A DNA stretch of 45,896 nucleotides from Betaproteobacteria bacterium (lineage in GTDB: Bacteria > Pseudomonadota > Gammaproteobacteria > Burkholderiales > SG8-39). Positions 1 through 8,350 of this stretch are shown in pieces. The stretch spans positions 1-45,896 of the forward strand of contig CANJRC010000020.1 in the NCBI GenBank assembly GCA_947476535.1, read 5' to 3'. The notes under the pieces were generated by a model that was not told the origin of the DNA, did not search any database, and saw nothing but the letters and a program-made list of their open reading frames with translations. A program made the translations under genes and the position numbers. Each line of letters begins with the position of its first letter. The stretch's first letter is position 1.

Positions 1-657
1 GAGCAACTGAAGCAGCAGGCGCGCCAGCAGCGCGCGCTCGGGCCCGACGACCATCCGCAGGTGCTGCGCCTGCGCGCCATCGCCAAGAGAATGATGCCCT
101 TCACTAGCAGGTGGAACGAGCGCGCAAAGGGCTGGCAGTGGGAAGTGAACCTCATCGGCAGCAAGCAGATCAACGCCTTTTGCATGCCCGGGGGAAAGAT
201 TGCGTTCTTCACCGGCATCATCGACACGCTCAAGCTCACCGACGATGAGGTCGCGGTGGTGATGGGCCACGAGATCGCGCATGCATTGAGGGAACATGCG
301 CGCGAGCGGATGGGCAAGCAGCAGGCGACGAACCTGGGCGCGAACCTTGCCTCGCAGCTGCTGGGACTGGGCAACCTGGGCAACATGGCGCTGGGGGCGG
401 GCGTGAACCTGCTGACCTTGAAGTTCTCGCGCGACGATGAAACTGAGGCCGATCTGGTGGGACTGGAACTCACGGCGCGCGCCGGCTACAACCCGAGTGC
501 GGGCGTCACGCTGTGGCAGAAAATGCAGCAGGCTGCCAATGGCGCGCCGCCGCAGTGGATGTCGACCCACCCGGCGAGCGACAGCCGCATCAGGGAGATC
601 GAGGCGCACCTGCCGCAGGTGATGCCGCTCTACGAGCGCGCGAAAGCTGAACGCTGA
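1..657 (+). CDS. M48-family zinc metallopeptidase (5' end missing)
   Basis: The reading frame is open from the first base, so the N-terminus (signal peptide and start codon) lies outside the window; 218 residues remain. The zinc motif HEIAH is visible at about 270-284, followed by REHARERMGKQQ. The third ligand is the Glu of the ETEADLVGLE segment at about 442-471, the usual order in M48 peptidases. A STHPASDSRI segment near the C-terminus is also typical of the BepA/LoiP/YcaL group of periplasmic peptidases, which act on misfolded or mislocalised outer-membrane proteins. Periplasmic location is inferred from the family, since the signal sequence is not in view. The exact orthologue cannot be assigned. 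Confidence 0.9.
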   Translation, partial: EQLKQQARQQRALGPDDHPQVLRLRAIAKRMMPFTSRWNERAKGWQWEVNLIGSKQINAFCMPGGKIAFFTGIIDTLKLTDDEVAVVMGHEIAHALREHARERMGKQQATNLGANLASQLLGLGNLGNMALGAGVNLLTLKFSRDDETEADLVGLELTARAGYNPSAGVTLWQKMQQAANGAPPQWMSTHPASDSRIREIEAHLPQVMPLYERAKAER

Positions 658-738
658 TCGCCGCGTGGCTCGGGCGGGATCTGCGGAAATCCGAGGGGAT
701 GGCGCGGTGCAGGGGCGCCATCGAGTCTGCCGCCACAA

Positions 739-1920
739 ATGCGCCCGCCGGCCCGAGATGATGGATTCCCGGTGGCCATAAACCTCGTCATCGCGCTCAA
801 CTTCCTGCTGTTCTTCGGGGTGAATTCGGCGCGCGTGGTGTTCTCCCTGTATGCGCTGGAGCTGGGTGCGAGTCCGTCGGGCGTGGGCGGCATCATTGCG
901 TTGCTGTATCTCTTTCCGCTGCTCCTGTCCTGGCCGATCGGCGTGCTGGCGGATCGCTACGGGTCGCGCTGGTTGCTGGTGTTCGGTGCGGCGTCGGGCG
1001 GGGCGGGCATGCTTGGCCCGTTCTTCGTGCATGCACTGCCGGCACTGTACGTGGCAGCGGCGCTCGCGGGCCTGACCGTGGCGTTCACCAGCGTGCTCGG
1101 GCAGAACCTCATCGGCATTCTCAGCACGCCGGGCAACCGGACGAAAAATTTCAGCAACTACACCCTGGTGGGGTCGCTGTGCAATTTTGCCGGTCCGCTG
1201 TTTGCCGGGCTGGTGATTGATCATGCGGGAGGGCATGCGATGGCCTGCCTCGGCATTGCCGTGATCCTGTTTCTGGGGATCGGCATGCTGCTCGTGTGGG
1301 GGCATTCCCTGCCCGGCGGGCGGGCACCCAGGGGGCGTCCGGGAAACCTGCTGGCCACGCTCGGCGATCGCAGCCTGTGGCCGATGTTGACCATCAGCGG
1401 ATTGTCGCAGCTGGGCAACGACCTGTTCATGACCTTCCTGCCGATCTACGCGCACGGGCTGGGACTCTCGGCCACGGTCATCGGCATCGTGGTGTCGGCA
1501 CTGGCCGTCGGCGCGTTCGGCATCCGCATTTTCCTGCCGCGGCTGATCGCGCTGCTCGGCCAGGAGCGGCTGTTGTCGCTATCGTTCTACTTCGGGGCGC
1601 TCGGATTCGCACTGGTGCCGCTGACGAGCGACGCGCTGTTGCTGGGCTTGATTTCGGTGGGCTTCGGCATGTCCCTCGGTTGCAGCCAACCGCTCACCAT
1701 GATGCTGATGTTCAGCATGGCTGAAGAGGGGCGGGCGGGCGAGACTGTGGGCTTGCGCTTGACCGTCAACAACATCGCGCGGCTGGTCGGGCCGGCGCTG
1801 TTCGGCGCCATCGGGTCGGCGATCGGACTGCTCGCGGTGTTCTGGATCAACGGGACCTTGATGGGTGTCGGCGGCAAGCTGAGTCACCCGGCGAAGGATC
1901 GTCGCATCGCCAAGCCCTGA
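739..1920 (+). CDS. MFS transporter
   Basis: A 393-residue, strongly hydrophobic protein with about twelve predicted membrane segments. The loop LADRYGSRW after the second helix is the Major Facilitator signature A (G/A-D-R-x-G-R/S). This is an inner-membrane secondary transporter; nothing identifies its substrate, though drug or metabolite efflux is common for this size. ATG 739 has no clear ribosome site, and GTG 772 is a possible alternative just before the first helix. The stop codon TGA lies inside a copy of the dispersed repeat that separates this gene from the convergent gene at 1946-2635. Confidence 0.85.
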   Translation: MRPPARDDGFPVAINLVIALNFLLFFGVNSARVVFSLYALELGASPSGVGGIIALLYLFPLLLSWPIGVLADRYGSRWLLVFGAASGGAGMLGPFFVHALPALYVAAALAGLTVAFTSVLGQNLIGILSTPGNRTKNFSNYTLVGSLCNFAGPLFAGLVIDHAGGHAMACLGIAVILFLGIGMLLVWGHSLPGGRAPRGRPGNLLATLGDRSLWPMLTISGLSQLGNDLFMTFLPIYAHGLGLSATVIGIVVSALAVGAFGIRIFLPRLIALLGQERLLSLSFYFGALGFALVPLTSDALLLGLISVGFGMSLGCSQPLTMMLMFSMAEEGRAGETVGLRLTVNNIARLVGPALFGAIGSAIGLLAVFWINGTLMGVGGKLSHPAKDRRIAKP

Positions 1921-1951
1921 GGGGAGTATCCCCGCGATTGGGATCTCAGCC
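1918..1951 (+). repeat. Dispersed two-hairpin repeat, partial copy
   Basis: TGAGGGGAGTATCCCC followed by CGCGATTGGGATCTCAGCCT matches the second half of the full copy at 25290-25325 with a few substitutions. GGGGA-GTA-TCCCC forms a short hairpin, and AGCC-TTGA-GGCT follows as another. It lies between convergent genes, overlaps the stop codon of the MFS gene, and could serve as a bidirectional terminator. Confidence 0.55.
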
Positions 1952-2635
1952 TTGAGGCTTCCTGAAAATCTTGAGCTTCTGCGCCTCGCGCTCGATGCCA
2001 TCGCGCAGGCGCAGCTGCTTCTCCTGGCGGCGCGTCACCAGTGGGTAGTGGTGCGCGGCATCCAGCGCCCAGCCCAGGTCCCAGCAGTGTTTCGGGTTGG
2101 TGATCCACAGTCCGGGGTCGAGGTGCCTCAAGTCGAAGGCGCGCGAGTAGCTGCGCAGGGTCTTCTGGTAGCGCCGGTTGGTGTACTCGTGAAAGTACGA
2201 CATGGCCAGTTCGCGCAGGCTGCGATAGACGGGGTCGCGCCACCGGAGCACCGGGCTGTTGGTCTTGGAAATGGCGCCCCAGCAGCGCCCGCGCTTGTAG
2301 ATCGCCACCACGTGGTCGGAGTCGCGGGTGGCCTTGAGGTCGAAGAGCAGCGGCGGGTCGCCGTTGATCCACAGGGCACAGGCCGCCACCACCGCACCCT
2401 CGATGCACAGCGCGCGGTTCTGCTTGAGCACTTGGCGCACCGACAGGCAGGTCTGGCCGCCGATTTCGAAGTTCTGCGGGATGCGGTCCACCCAGGCCTG
2501 GATTTTTTCCGGGGTATTGAGCCGCGCCAGCGTGCGGAATTCCAGCGGTGTCAACCCGAGGTCTTCGCGGCGCGCGTGCTTCACGCGAATGCGATTGCGC
2601 GCCTTGCGCCCGTCCTCAGTCGTCTCTGGGGGCAT
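1946..2635 (-). CDS. Transglutaminase-like domain protein
   Basis: A 229-residue soluble protein without a signal peptide. Residues 65-125 look like a transglutaminase/papain-like fold. A candidate nucleophile Cys77 sits in ALCIEGAVVA, His108 in DSDHVVAIYK, and the WGAISKTN segment follows where the third (Asp) residue would be expected. That Asp appears replaced by Ser or Asn, so activity is uncertain. The start ATG (2635-2633) shares one base with the stop of cofD (TGATG), implying translational coupling. The biochemical role is unknown. The link to F420 is inferred only from the coupling. Confidence 0.65.
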   Translation of the reverse strand: MPPETTEDGRKARNRIRVKHARREDLGLTPLEFRTLARLNTPEKIQAWVDRIPQNFEIGGQTCLSVRQVLKQNRALCIEGAVVAACALWINGDPPLLFDLKATRDSDHVVAIYKRGRCWGAISKTNSPVLRWRDPVYRSLRELAMSYFHEYTNRRYQKTLRSYSRAFDLRHLDPGLWITNPKHCWDLGWALDAAHHYPLVTRRQEKQLRLRDGIEREAQKLKIFRKPQG

Positions 2636-3603
2636 CAGGTGTCGGCTTCCTGCAGCTTGCGCTCGCGGATACTGGCGGCGAAATCGAGCACCGTCTGCGC
2701 GAGGGTTACCCGGTCCTCCATGCTGCGCATGAAGGTCTTGGTGGCGATGACATCGAAACCGCTGGCGCGAATGCCCTCGGCGAGCGCTTCGTCCTCGGCG
2801 TCGAGGACGAAGCCGTCGATCAACTGGTAGTACTCCAGCGCCACGCTGCGCGCTGATACTTCATGCCCCAGTTCGCGCATCATCTTCGCGGCCGATCCCT
2901 TGTGCGCATGGCCGCCGGCGATGGGCGTCACCGCGACGATGGGCACGCCGCGCGATTTCAGGAGGTCGCGCATGCTGCTCACTTCGAGGATCGGGCGGAT
3001 GGTGTGGTAGGGATTGGAGGGGCAGATGACGATGGCCTCGAGGTCGGGGGCATAGAGCGCCGCCATGACCTCGTCGGAGATGCGCGCGTCGGCTGCACCT
3101 GCGTAGAAGAAGCCCTTCACCGCCGGGTCGCAGCCCAGGTCCTCGAAGTATTCCGTGTAGCTCATTTCACCGGCCTCGGTGAGCAGCTGCGTGCGCACCG
3201 GGTCGTCGCTCATGGGCAGCACGCGCGCCTCGATATTGAGGGCACGGCAGAAGTCCAGCGCGATTTCGGTCGGGCGACGCTCCTCGCGCAGGGCTTGCGC
3301 GCGCAGCGCCTGTGCTGCGAGACCGCGATCCCCGAGCGGCGTGCGCTGGGGGCCGCCCAGGCGCTTGACCATTTCATAGAACTCGAAGGTTTCATCCACC
3401 GGTTCCCAGCCGCGCACGGGATCGGCGATGCCGGCCAGCGTGTAGAGCATGATGTCTATGTCGGGGGAGATGGAGAAACCCATAACCTCTGTGTCATCCC
3501 CGGTATTCACGATGACGGCGAAATTCTTGCCGCGCAGGCGCGCGAGACCATGCGCGAGCTTTGCGCCACCAATCTGTCCCGCCAGGGCTACCACTGTTCC
3601 CAT
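2635..3603 (-). CDS. cofD: 2-phospho-L-lactate transferase CofD (F420 biosynthesis)
   Basis: A 322-residue protein with the CofD/FbiA landmarks in order: GQIGGAKLAHGL at residues 9-20 (nucleotide-binding loop), VNTGDD at 32-37 (metal and Fo contact), SPDIDIMLYTLAG at 46-58, and CPSNPYHTIRPIL in the second half. The family joins a phospho-lactyl, phosphoenolpyruvyl or phosphoglyceryl group from the activated guanosine diphosphate donor to Fo, giving the precursor of coenzyme F420. Length matches the family. It is the first gene of a two-gene unit and diverges from the RND operon. No other cof gene is in the window. The less specific YvcK-type relatives lack this motif combination. Confidence 0.88.
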   Translation of the reverse strand: MGTVVALAGQIGGAKLAHGLARLRGKNFAVIVNTGDDTEVMGFSISPDIDIMLYTLAGIADPVRGWEPVDETFEFYEMVKRLGGPQRTPLGDRGLAAQALRAQALREERRPTEIALDFCRALNIEARVLPMSDDPVRTQLLTEAGEMSYTEYFEDLGCDPAVKGFFYAGAADARISDEVMAALYAPDLEAIVICPSNPYHTIRPILEVSSMRDLLKSRGVPIVAVTPIAGGHAHKGSAAKMMRELGHEVSARSVALEYYQLIDGFVLDAEDEALAEGIRASGFDVIATKTFMRSMEDRVTLAQTVLDFAASIRERKLQEADT

Positions 3604-3613
3604 GGATGCCGAT

Positions 3614-3703
3614 CCTTAGAGCTCAATTTCTCAATTGAGGGGGTACGCTGCTCAAACTCCTCCACATCAGGGGCCATTTCGGTAATTCTGAAACGGCCTC
3701 TTA
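3614..3703 (-). repeat. Dispersed two-hairpin repeat, full-length copy in reverse orientation
   Basis: The reverse complement of this stretch aligns without large gaps to the copy at 25243-25330. The block CAGGGGCCATTTCGG followed by TAATTCTGAAA is nearly identical, and the TCAATTGAGGGG half of hairpin 2 is retained. It lies about 10 bases upstream of the cofD start, between divergent cofD and the RND operon. It is the only copy in the window not between convergent genes. Confidence 0.7.
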
Positions 3704-3805
3704 GCTATTTTGGGGGATTGTAATGTGTCCAGCCTACCCGGGCCGATATACTTTGCCCCGCCCAATCGTCGCGGGTAAGCCCTTACAGGACAGGATGTTG
3801 AGCAC

Positions 3806-5137
3806 ATGAACGACTTCTCAAAGCCCGCCAGCGCCCTCGGTGCTGCCCCCATCTTGGTGAAAGCCGGCGCTGCCATTGCAGCCATTGCAGCCATTGCAGT
3901 GCTCGTCGGCCTGGCTGCGTGCAGCCCCGCCGGATCGCAGCCCTTTCCCGGCATGCCGCCGCCCGAGGTGGCCGTGGTGACCGTGCAGCCGAAGACCCTT
4001 CCGGTGAGCTACGAGTACACCGGGCAGGTGGCGGGCTATCGCGACGTGGAAGTGCGCGCGCGCGTGGCGGGCATCCTGATGCAGCGCAATTTCACAGAGG
4101 GTGATGCCGTGGCCAAGGGCCGTTCGCTCTACACCATCGACCGTGCGCCGTATGAATCCGCGTTGGCGCGTGCCGAAGCCGACCTCGCCGGGGCCGACGC
4201 GCGCCTCGCGCAGGCCAAGCGCAATGCCGCGCGCCTGAAGCCCCTGATCGAGGGTAAGGCCATCAGTCAAAAGGATTACGACGACGTTGTGTCTGCGGAA
4301 CAAATTGCCGATGCCGATGCCAAGGCGGTGCGCGCGCGGGTGAACGATGCAAAGCTCAATATTGAATACACACGCGTCGAGGCGCCCATCGCCGGCGTGA
4401 CAGGCCGCTCGCAGCGCTCCGAAGGCACGCTGGTGTCCGGCCCCGATGTGCTGCTCACCACGGTGACCCAGATCGACCCGGCCTATGTGTACTTCGGTAT
4501 TTCCGAGGGCGAGGCGCTCAAGCTGAAGAGTGAAGCGGCTGCGGGGCGCCTGGCATTGCCGCGTGGCGGGCGCTTCGACATCACGGTGAAGCTAGCCGAT
4601 GGCAGCACCTATGCCCGCCGCGGACGCCTCGGGTTTTCGGATGTGCGCGTGAACACCAACACCGGCACCAGTGACACCCGTGCCGAGATGCCCAACCCCG
4701 AGGGTGTGTTGCGACCGGGTCAGTTCGTGCGCGTGACGCTCAGCGGCGCCTCGCGGCCTAATGCCATTGCGTTGCCGCAGCGCGCGGTGCTGGAGGGGCC
4801 CAAGGGCAAGTTCGTGTGGCTGGTGAATGCGGAATCGAAGGTCGAGTTCCGACCCGTGGTCGTGGGCGACTGGGCGGGCGACCAGTGGATCATCAATTCG
4901 GGCCTGGCGGCGGGCGATCGCGTCATCGTCGATGGCGTGATGAAGGTCGGGCCGGGGGCGCCGGTGCGGGTGGCCGATCCTAACGCGGCTAACGCGGCCA
5001 CCGCGGCATCGAAGTCGGGAGCGGGCAAGGGCGATGCGCCCAAGGCGGGTGAGGCGGTGAAAGCGAGTGATGCACCCAAGGCCGAAGCATCGAAGGCCGA
5101 CGCCGGCAAGTCCGTTGACAAACCTGCTGTGAAATAG
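3806..5137 (+). CDS. RND efflux periplasmic adaptor (MexA/AcrA family)
   Basis: A 443-residue lipoprotein. The N-terminus has a hydrophobic stretch ending in a lipobox-like VGLAAC, so it should be anchored to the inner membrane facing the periplasm. The beta-barrel and lipoyl halves (VRARVAGILMQRNFTEGDAV, then RVEAPIAGVTGRS) flank a coiled-coil hairpin rich in Ala, Arg and Asp. It couples the permease to the outer-membrane channel. The C-terminus carries an unusual Ala/Lys/Asp-rich low-complexity tail of about 50 residues. It is first in a three-gene operon, 12 bases before the permease, and diverges from cofD. Confidence 0.93.
   Translation: MNDFSKPASALGAAPILVKAGAAIAAIAAIAVLVGLAACSPAGSQPFPGMPPPEVAVVTVQPKTLPVSYEYTGQVAGYRDVEVRARVAGILMQRNFTEGDAVAKGRSLYTIDRAPYESALARAEADLAGADARLAQAKRNAARLKPLIEGKAISQKDYDDVVSAEQIADADAKAVRARVNDAKLNIEYTRVEAPIAGVTGRSQRSEGTLVSGPDVLLTTVTQIDPAYVYFGISEGEALKLKSEAAAGRLALPRGGRFDITVKLADGSTYARRGRLGFSDVRVNTNTGTSDTRAEMPNPEGVLRPGQFVRVTLSGASRPNAIALPQRAVLEGPKGKFVWLVNAESKVEFRPVVVGDWAGDQWIINSGLAAGDRVIVDGVMKVGPGAPVRVADPNAANAATAASKSGAGKGDAPKAGEAVKASDAPKAEASKADAGKSVDKPAVK
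3872..3898 (+). repeat. Three tandem 9-base units in the adaptor signal region
   Basis: GCCATTGCA is repeated three times head to tail without change. It encodes Ala-Ile-Ala units in the hydrophobic core of the signal sequence. Such in-frame units can expand or contract without breaking the gene and would alter hydrophobic core length. Confidence 0.85.
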
Positions 5138-5149
5138 CGGGGACCCTAT

Positions 5150-8100
5150 ATGTTCTCCCGCTTCTTCATCGACCGCCCGATCTTCGCGGCGGTGCTGTCG
5201 ATCTTCATCGTCATCGCCGGCCTCGCCGCGATGCGCAACCTGCCCATCGCGCAGTACCCGGAAATCGCCCCGCCGGTGGTGACGGTGCAGGCCATCTACC
5301 CAGGGGCGTCCGCCCAGGTGCTCGAGCAGACCGTCGCCGCGCCGCTTGAGAACCAGATCAACGGCGTTGAGAACATGCTCTACATGAGCTCGAACTCGGC
5401 CTCCAACGGCGTGGTGCAGATCCAGGTCACCTTCGATATTGGCACCGACATCGACAAGGCGGCGCTCAACGTCAACAACCGCGTGAAGCAGGTGGAGCCG
5501 CGACTGCCGCTGGAAGTGCGGCGCCTGGGCGTGACGGTGGAGAAGGGCTCGTCGGCCTTCCTGCAGGTGATCGCGTTCTCGTCGCCGGACGGGCGCTACG
5601 ATGATCTATACACCAGCAACTACGTGCTGCTGAACGTGCTGGATGCGCTAAAGCGCACGCCCGGCACCACCAACGTGCAGATCTTCGGCGCCAAGGACTA
5701 CGCCATGCGCATCTGGTTGAAGCCCGACCGGCTGACGCAGTTGCGCCTCTCGCCCGTGGACGTGATCGCCGCGCTGAACGAGCAGAACGCCCAGTTCGCC
5801 GCGGGCAAGGTGGGCCAATCGCCCAGCGCCGCGGGGCAGGAGCTGGTGTACACCGTGACCACCAAGGGGCGCCTGGCCGACCCGAAGGAGTTCGAGAGCA
5901 TCATCATCCGCGCCAATCCGGACGGCTCGATGCTCAGGCTGCGCGACGTGGCGCGCGTGGAGCTGGCATCCAAGGATTACGAATTCATCGGCCGCATCAA
6001 CGGCCAGCCGGCGACCCTGGTCGGCATCTTCCTGCAGCCGGGGGCCAATGCGCTCGACGTGGGCAACCGCGTCAAGACGACGGTGAAGGAACTCTCGACG
6101 CGCTTTCCCGAAGGTCTGACCTACACGGTGGCCTACGACACCACGCGCTTCGTGGAGGTATCGATCCGCGAGGTGCTGAAGACGCTGGGCGAGGCGATGA
6201 TCCTGGTTTTCCTCGTGGTGTATCTCTTCCTGCAGAACTGGCGCGCCACGCTGATCCCGATCGTGGCAGTGCCGGTGTCGTTGATCGGCACCTTTGCCGG
6301 CCTCTACATGCTCGGCTATTCCATCAATACGCTGACCCTCTTTGGCATGGTGCTCGCGATCGGCATCGTGGTGGACGACGCCATCGTGGTGCTGGAGAAC
6401 GTCGAGCGCATCATGCACGAGGAACACCTTTCGGCGCGCGAATCGGCCATCAAGGCGATGAAGGAAGTCACCAGCCCCATCGTGGCCATCGTGCTGGTGC
6501 TGTGCGCGGTGTTCGTGCCGATCGCCTTCATGGGCGGACTGACGGGGGAGCTCTACCGGCAGTTCGCCGTGACGATCTCGATTGCCGTGGTAATTTCCGG
6601 GGTGGTGGCGCTGACCCTGACACCCACCTTGTGTGTCGCAATCCTCAAGCGCGAGCACAAGCGCCCGGGACGTTTCTTCACCTGGTTCAACGAATGGTTC
6701 CACCGCGTCACCGGCCACTACGCGGACGGCGTGGGCTTTCTCATCCGGCGCGGCGCGCTGGGCTTGATCCTGTTTGCCGGCATGGTGGCGCTGGCCGTGG
6801 GCCTGTGGCGCATCACGCCGGGGAGTCTGGTGCCCGATGAAGACCAGGGCTTTTTCATCGGCGCCGTGATCCTGCCCGACGGTGCGACGCTTGAGCGCAC
6901 CGACCGCGTGGTCAAGCAGGTGCTGGAGGCCATCAAGTCCAACCCGGCCAACCAGGATGCGGTGGCGTTCACCGGCTTCGATTTTCTCGGTGGGGGGTTC
7001 CGCAACAACGCCGCCACCATCTTCGTCACGCAGAAGCACTGGGACGAGCGCACGGTCACCACGAAGCAGCTGGTGGGCGAGTTGTTCATGAAGACCGCGG
7101 GCATCAAGGAGGCGCTGGTGCTGGCTTTCAATCCGCCGCCGATCTTCGGGCTGGGCACCGCCGGCGGCTTCGAGTTCTACATCCAGAACCGCGGCGAGGG
7201 CGGGCCTTCACGCACCGCCGAAGTATTGCAGCAGTTCGTCGCCGCCGCCAACAAGGATCCGAAGCTGGGTGGCGTGCAAACACTGTGGCGGGCGTCGACC
7301 CCGCAGCTCTACGTGGATCTCGACCGTGAAAAGGCCAAGGCGCTGGGCGTGCCCATCGATGGCGTATACGCAACGCTCGCCTCCGTCATGGGCAGCTACT
7401 ACGTCAACGACTTCAACCGCTTCGGGCGTACCTGGCAGGTGCTGATGTCCGCCGAACCGGAGTACCGCAAGCGCCCGGATTCCATCGGCGACGTTTATGT
7501 ACGCTCCAATACCGGCGTCATGGTGCCGCTGCGGTCGCTGGCGGAAGTGAAGTTCTCGGCGGGGCCCGATTCGCTCGATCGTTTCAACAACCTGCCTGCA
7601 GTCAAGCTGTTCGGCCAGGGCGCGCCGGGCATTTCCTCGGGGCAGGCCATCGCGGAGGTCGAGCGCCTGGCCAAGGAAATCCTGCCGCCTGACTTCAGTT
7701 ACGACTGGGGTGGCGCATCGTTCCAGGAAAAGCGATCCAGCGGCACGTCCGTCCTTGCGCTGGGCCTGGCTGCCATCATGGTGTTCCTCATCCTCGCCGC
7801 GCAGTACGAAAAATGGTCGCTGCCTTTGTCGGTGATGATGGCGCTGCCGTTCGGTACCTTCGGGGCGCTCGCTGCGGTGTGGCTGCGTGGCTTCACCAAC
7901 GACGTGTATTTCCAGATCGGTCTGGTGACGCTGCTCGGGCTCGCGGCCAAGAACGCCATCCTGATCGTGGAGTACGCCAACCTCAAGAAGCACGAGGGAC
8001 TCTCCACCTCGGCTTCGGCGCTGGAGGCGGCGCGCCTCAGGTTCCGGCCGATCCTGATGACATCTCTCGCATTCATCCTTGGCGTGCTGCCCCTGGCGAT

Positions 8101-8350
8101 TTCCACGGGTGCGGGCGCCGGGGCGCGGCATTCGGTGGGGACCGGCGTGATGGGCGGCATGATGGCTGCGACCTTCCTTGCCATCTTCTTCGTGCCCTTG
8201 TTTTTCACGTTCATCACCGACCGCAGGCTGGGCGAAAAGCGCAGCACCGCCGAGCTGCGCACAGAAGTCGAACACCACAACAATGCCCAGCGCGCAGGTG
8301 TGCACAAGCCGCACGTAGCGCCACGAGTGAAGGGGGAGCGCGATGAGTAA
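5150..8350 (+). CDS. RND multidrug efflux permease, HAE1 family (AcrB/MexB-like)
   Basis: 1066 residues, the normal length for the family, beginning with FSRFFIDRPIFAAVLSIFI as in AcrB/MexB. The proton-relay pair Asp-Asp lies in GIVVDDAIVVLENVERI (fourth helix), and the matching Lys lies in GLAAKNAILIVEYANLKKHE (tenth helix). Two large periplasmic loops between helices 1-2 and 7-8 are present. It should be a trimeric proton-driven inner-membrane pump exporting amphiphilic drugs through the adaptor and the NodT-type channel encoded beside it. Its stop codon overlaps the start of the channel gene by eight bases. Confidence 0.96.
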   Translation: MFSRFFIDRPIFAAVLSIFIVIAGLAAMRNLPIAQYPEIAPPVVTVQAIYPGASAQVLEQTVAAPLENQINGVENMLYMSSNSASNGVVQIQVTFDIGTDIDKAALNVNNRVKQVEPRLPLEVRRLGVTVEKGSSAFLQVIAFSSPDGRYDDLYTSNYVLLNVLDALKRTPGTTNVQIFGAKDYAMRIWLKPDRLTQLRLSPVDVIAALNEQNAQFAAGKVGQSPSAAGQELVYTVTTKGRLADPKEFESIIIRANPDGSMLRLRDVARVELASKDYEFIGRINGQPATLVGIFLQPGANALDVGNRVKTTVKELSTRFPEGLTYTVAYDTTRFVEVSIREVLKTLGEAMILVFLVVYLFLQNWRATLIPIVAVPVSLIGTFAGLYMLGYSINTLTLFGMVLAIGIVVDDAIVVLENVERIMHEEHLSARESAIKAMKEVTSPIVAIVLVLCAVFVPIAFMGGLTGELYRQFAVTISIAVVISGVVALTLTPTLCVAILKREHKRPGRFFTWFNEWFHRVTGHYADGVGFLIRRGALGLILFAGMVALAVGLWRITPGSLVPDEDQGFFIGAVILPDGATLERTDRVVKQVLEAIKSNPANQDAVAFTGFDFLGGGFRNNAATIFVTQKHWDERTVTTKQLVGELFMKTAGIKEALVLAFNPPPIFGLGTAGGFEFYIQNRGEGGPSRTAEVLQQFVAAANKDPKLGGVQTLWRASTPQLYVDLDREKAKALGVPIDGVYATLASVMGSYYVNDFNRFGRTWQVLMSAEPEYRKRPDSIGDVYVRSNTGVMVPLRSLAEVKFSAGPDSLDRFNNLPAVKLFGQGAPGISSGQAIAEVERLAKEILPPDFSYDWGGASFQEKRSSGTSVLALGLAAIMVFLILAAQYEKWSLPLSVMMALPFGTFGALAAVWLRGFTNDVYFQIGLVTLLGLAAKNAILIVEYANLKKHEGLSTSASALEAARLRFRPILMTSLAFILGVLPLAISTGAGAGARHSVGTGVMGGMMAATFLAIFFVPLFFTFITDRRLGEKRSTAELRTEVEHHNNAQRAGVHKPHVAPRVKGERDE

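Noticed and set aside
5648..7039. Long open frame on the minus strand opposite the RND permease gene
   Set aside because: It mirrors the third-codon GC pattern of the real gene, is rich in His, Arg, Gln and Ala, shows no domain, and lies wholly inside a clear AcrB-type gene.
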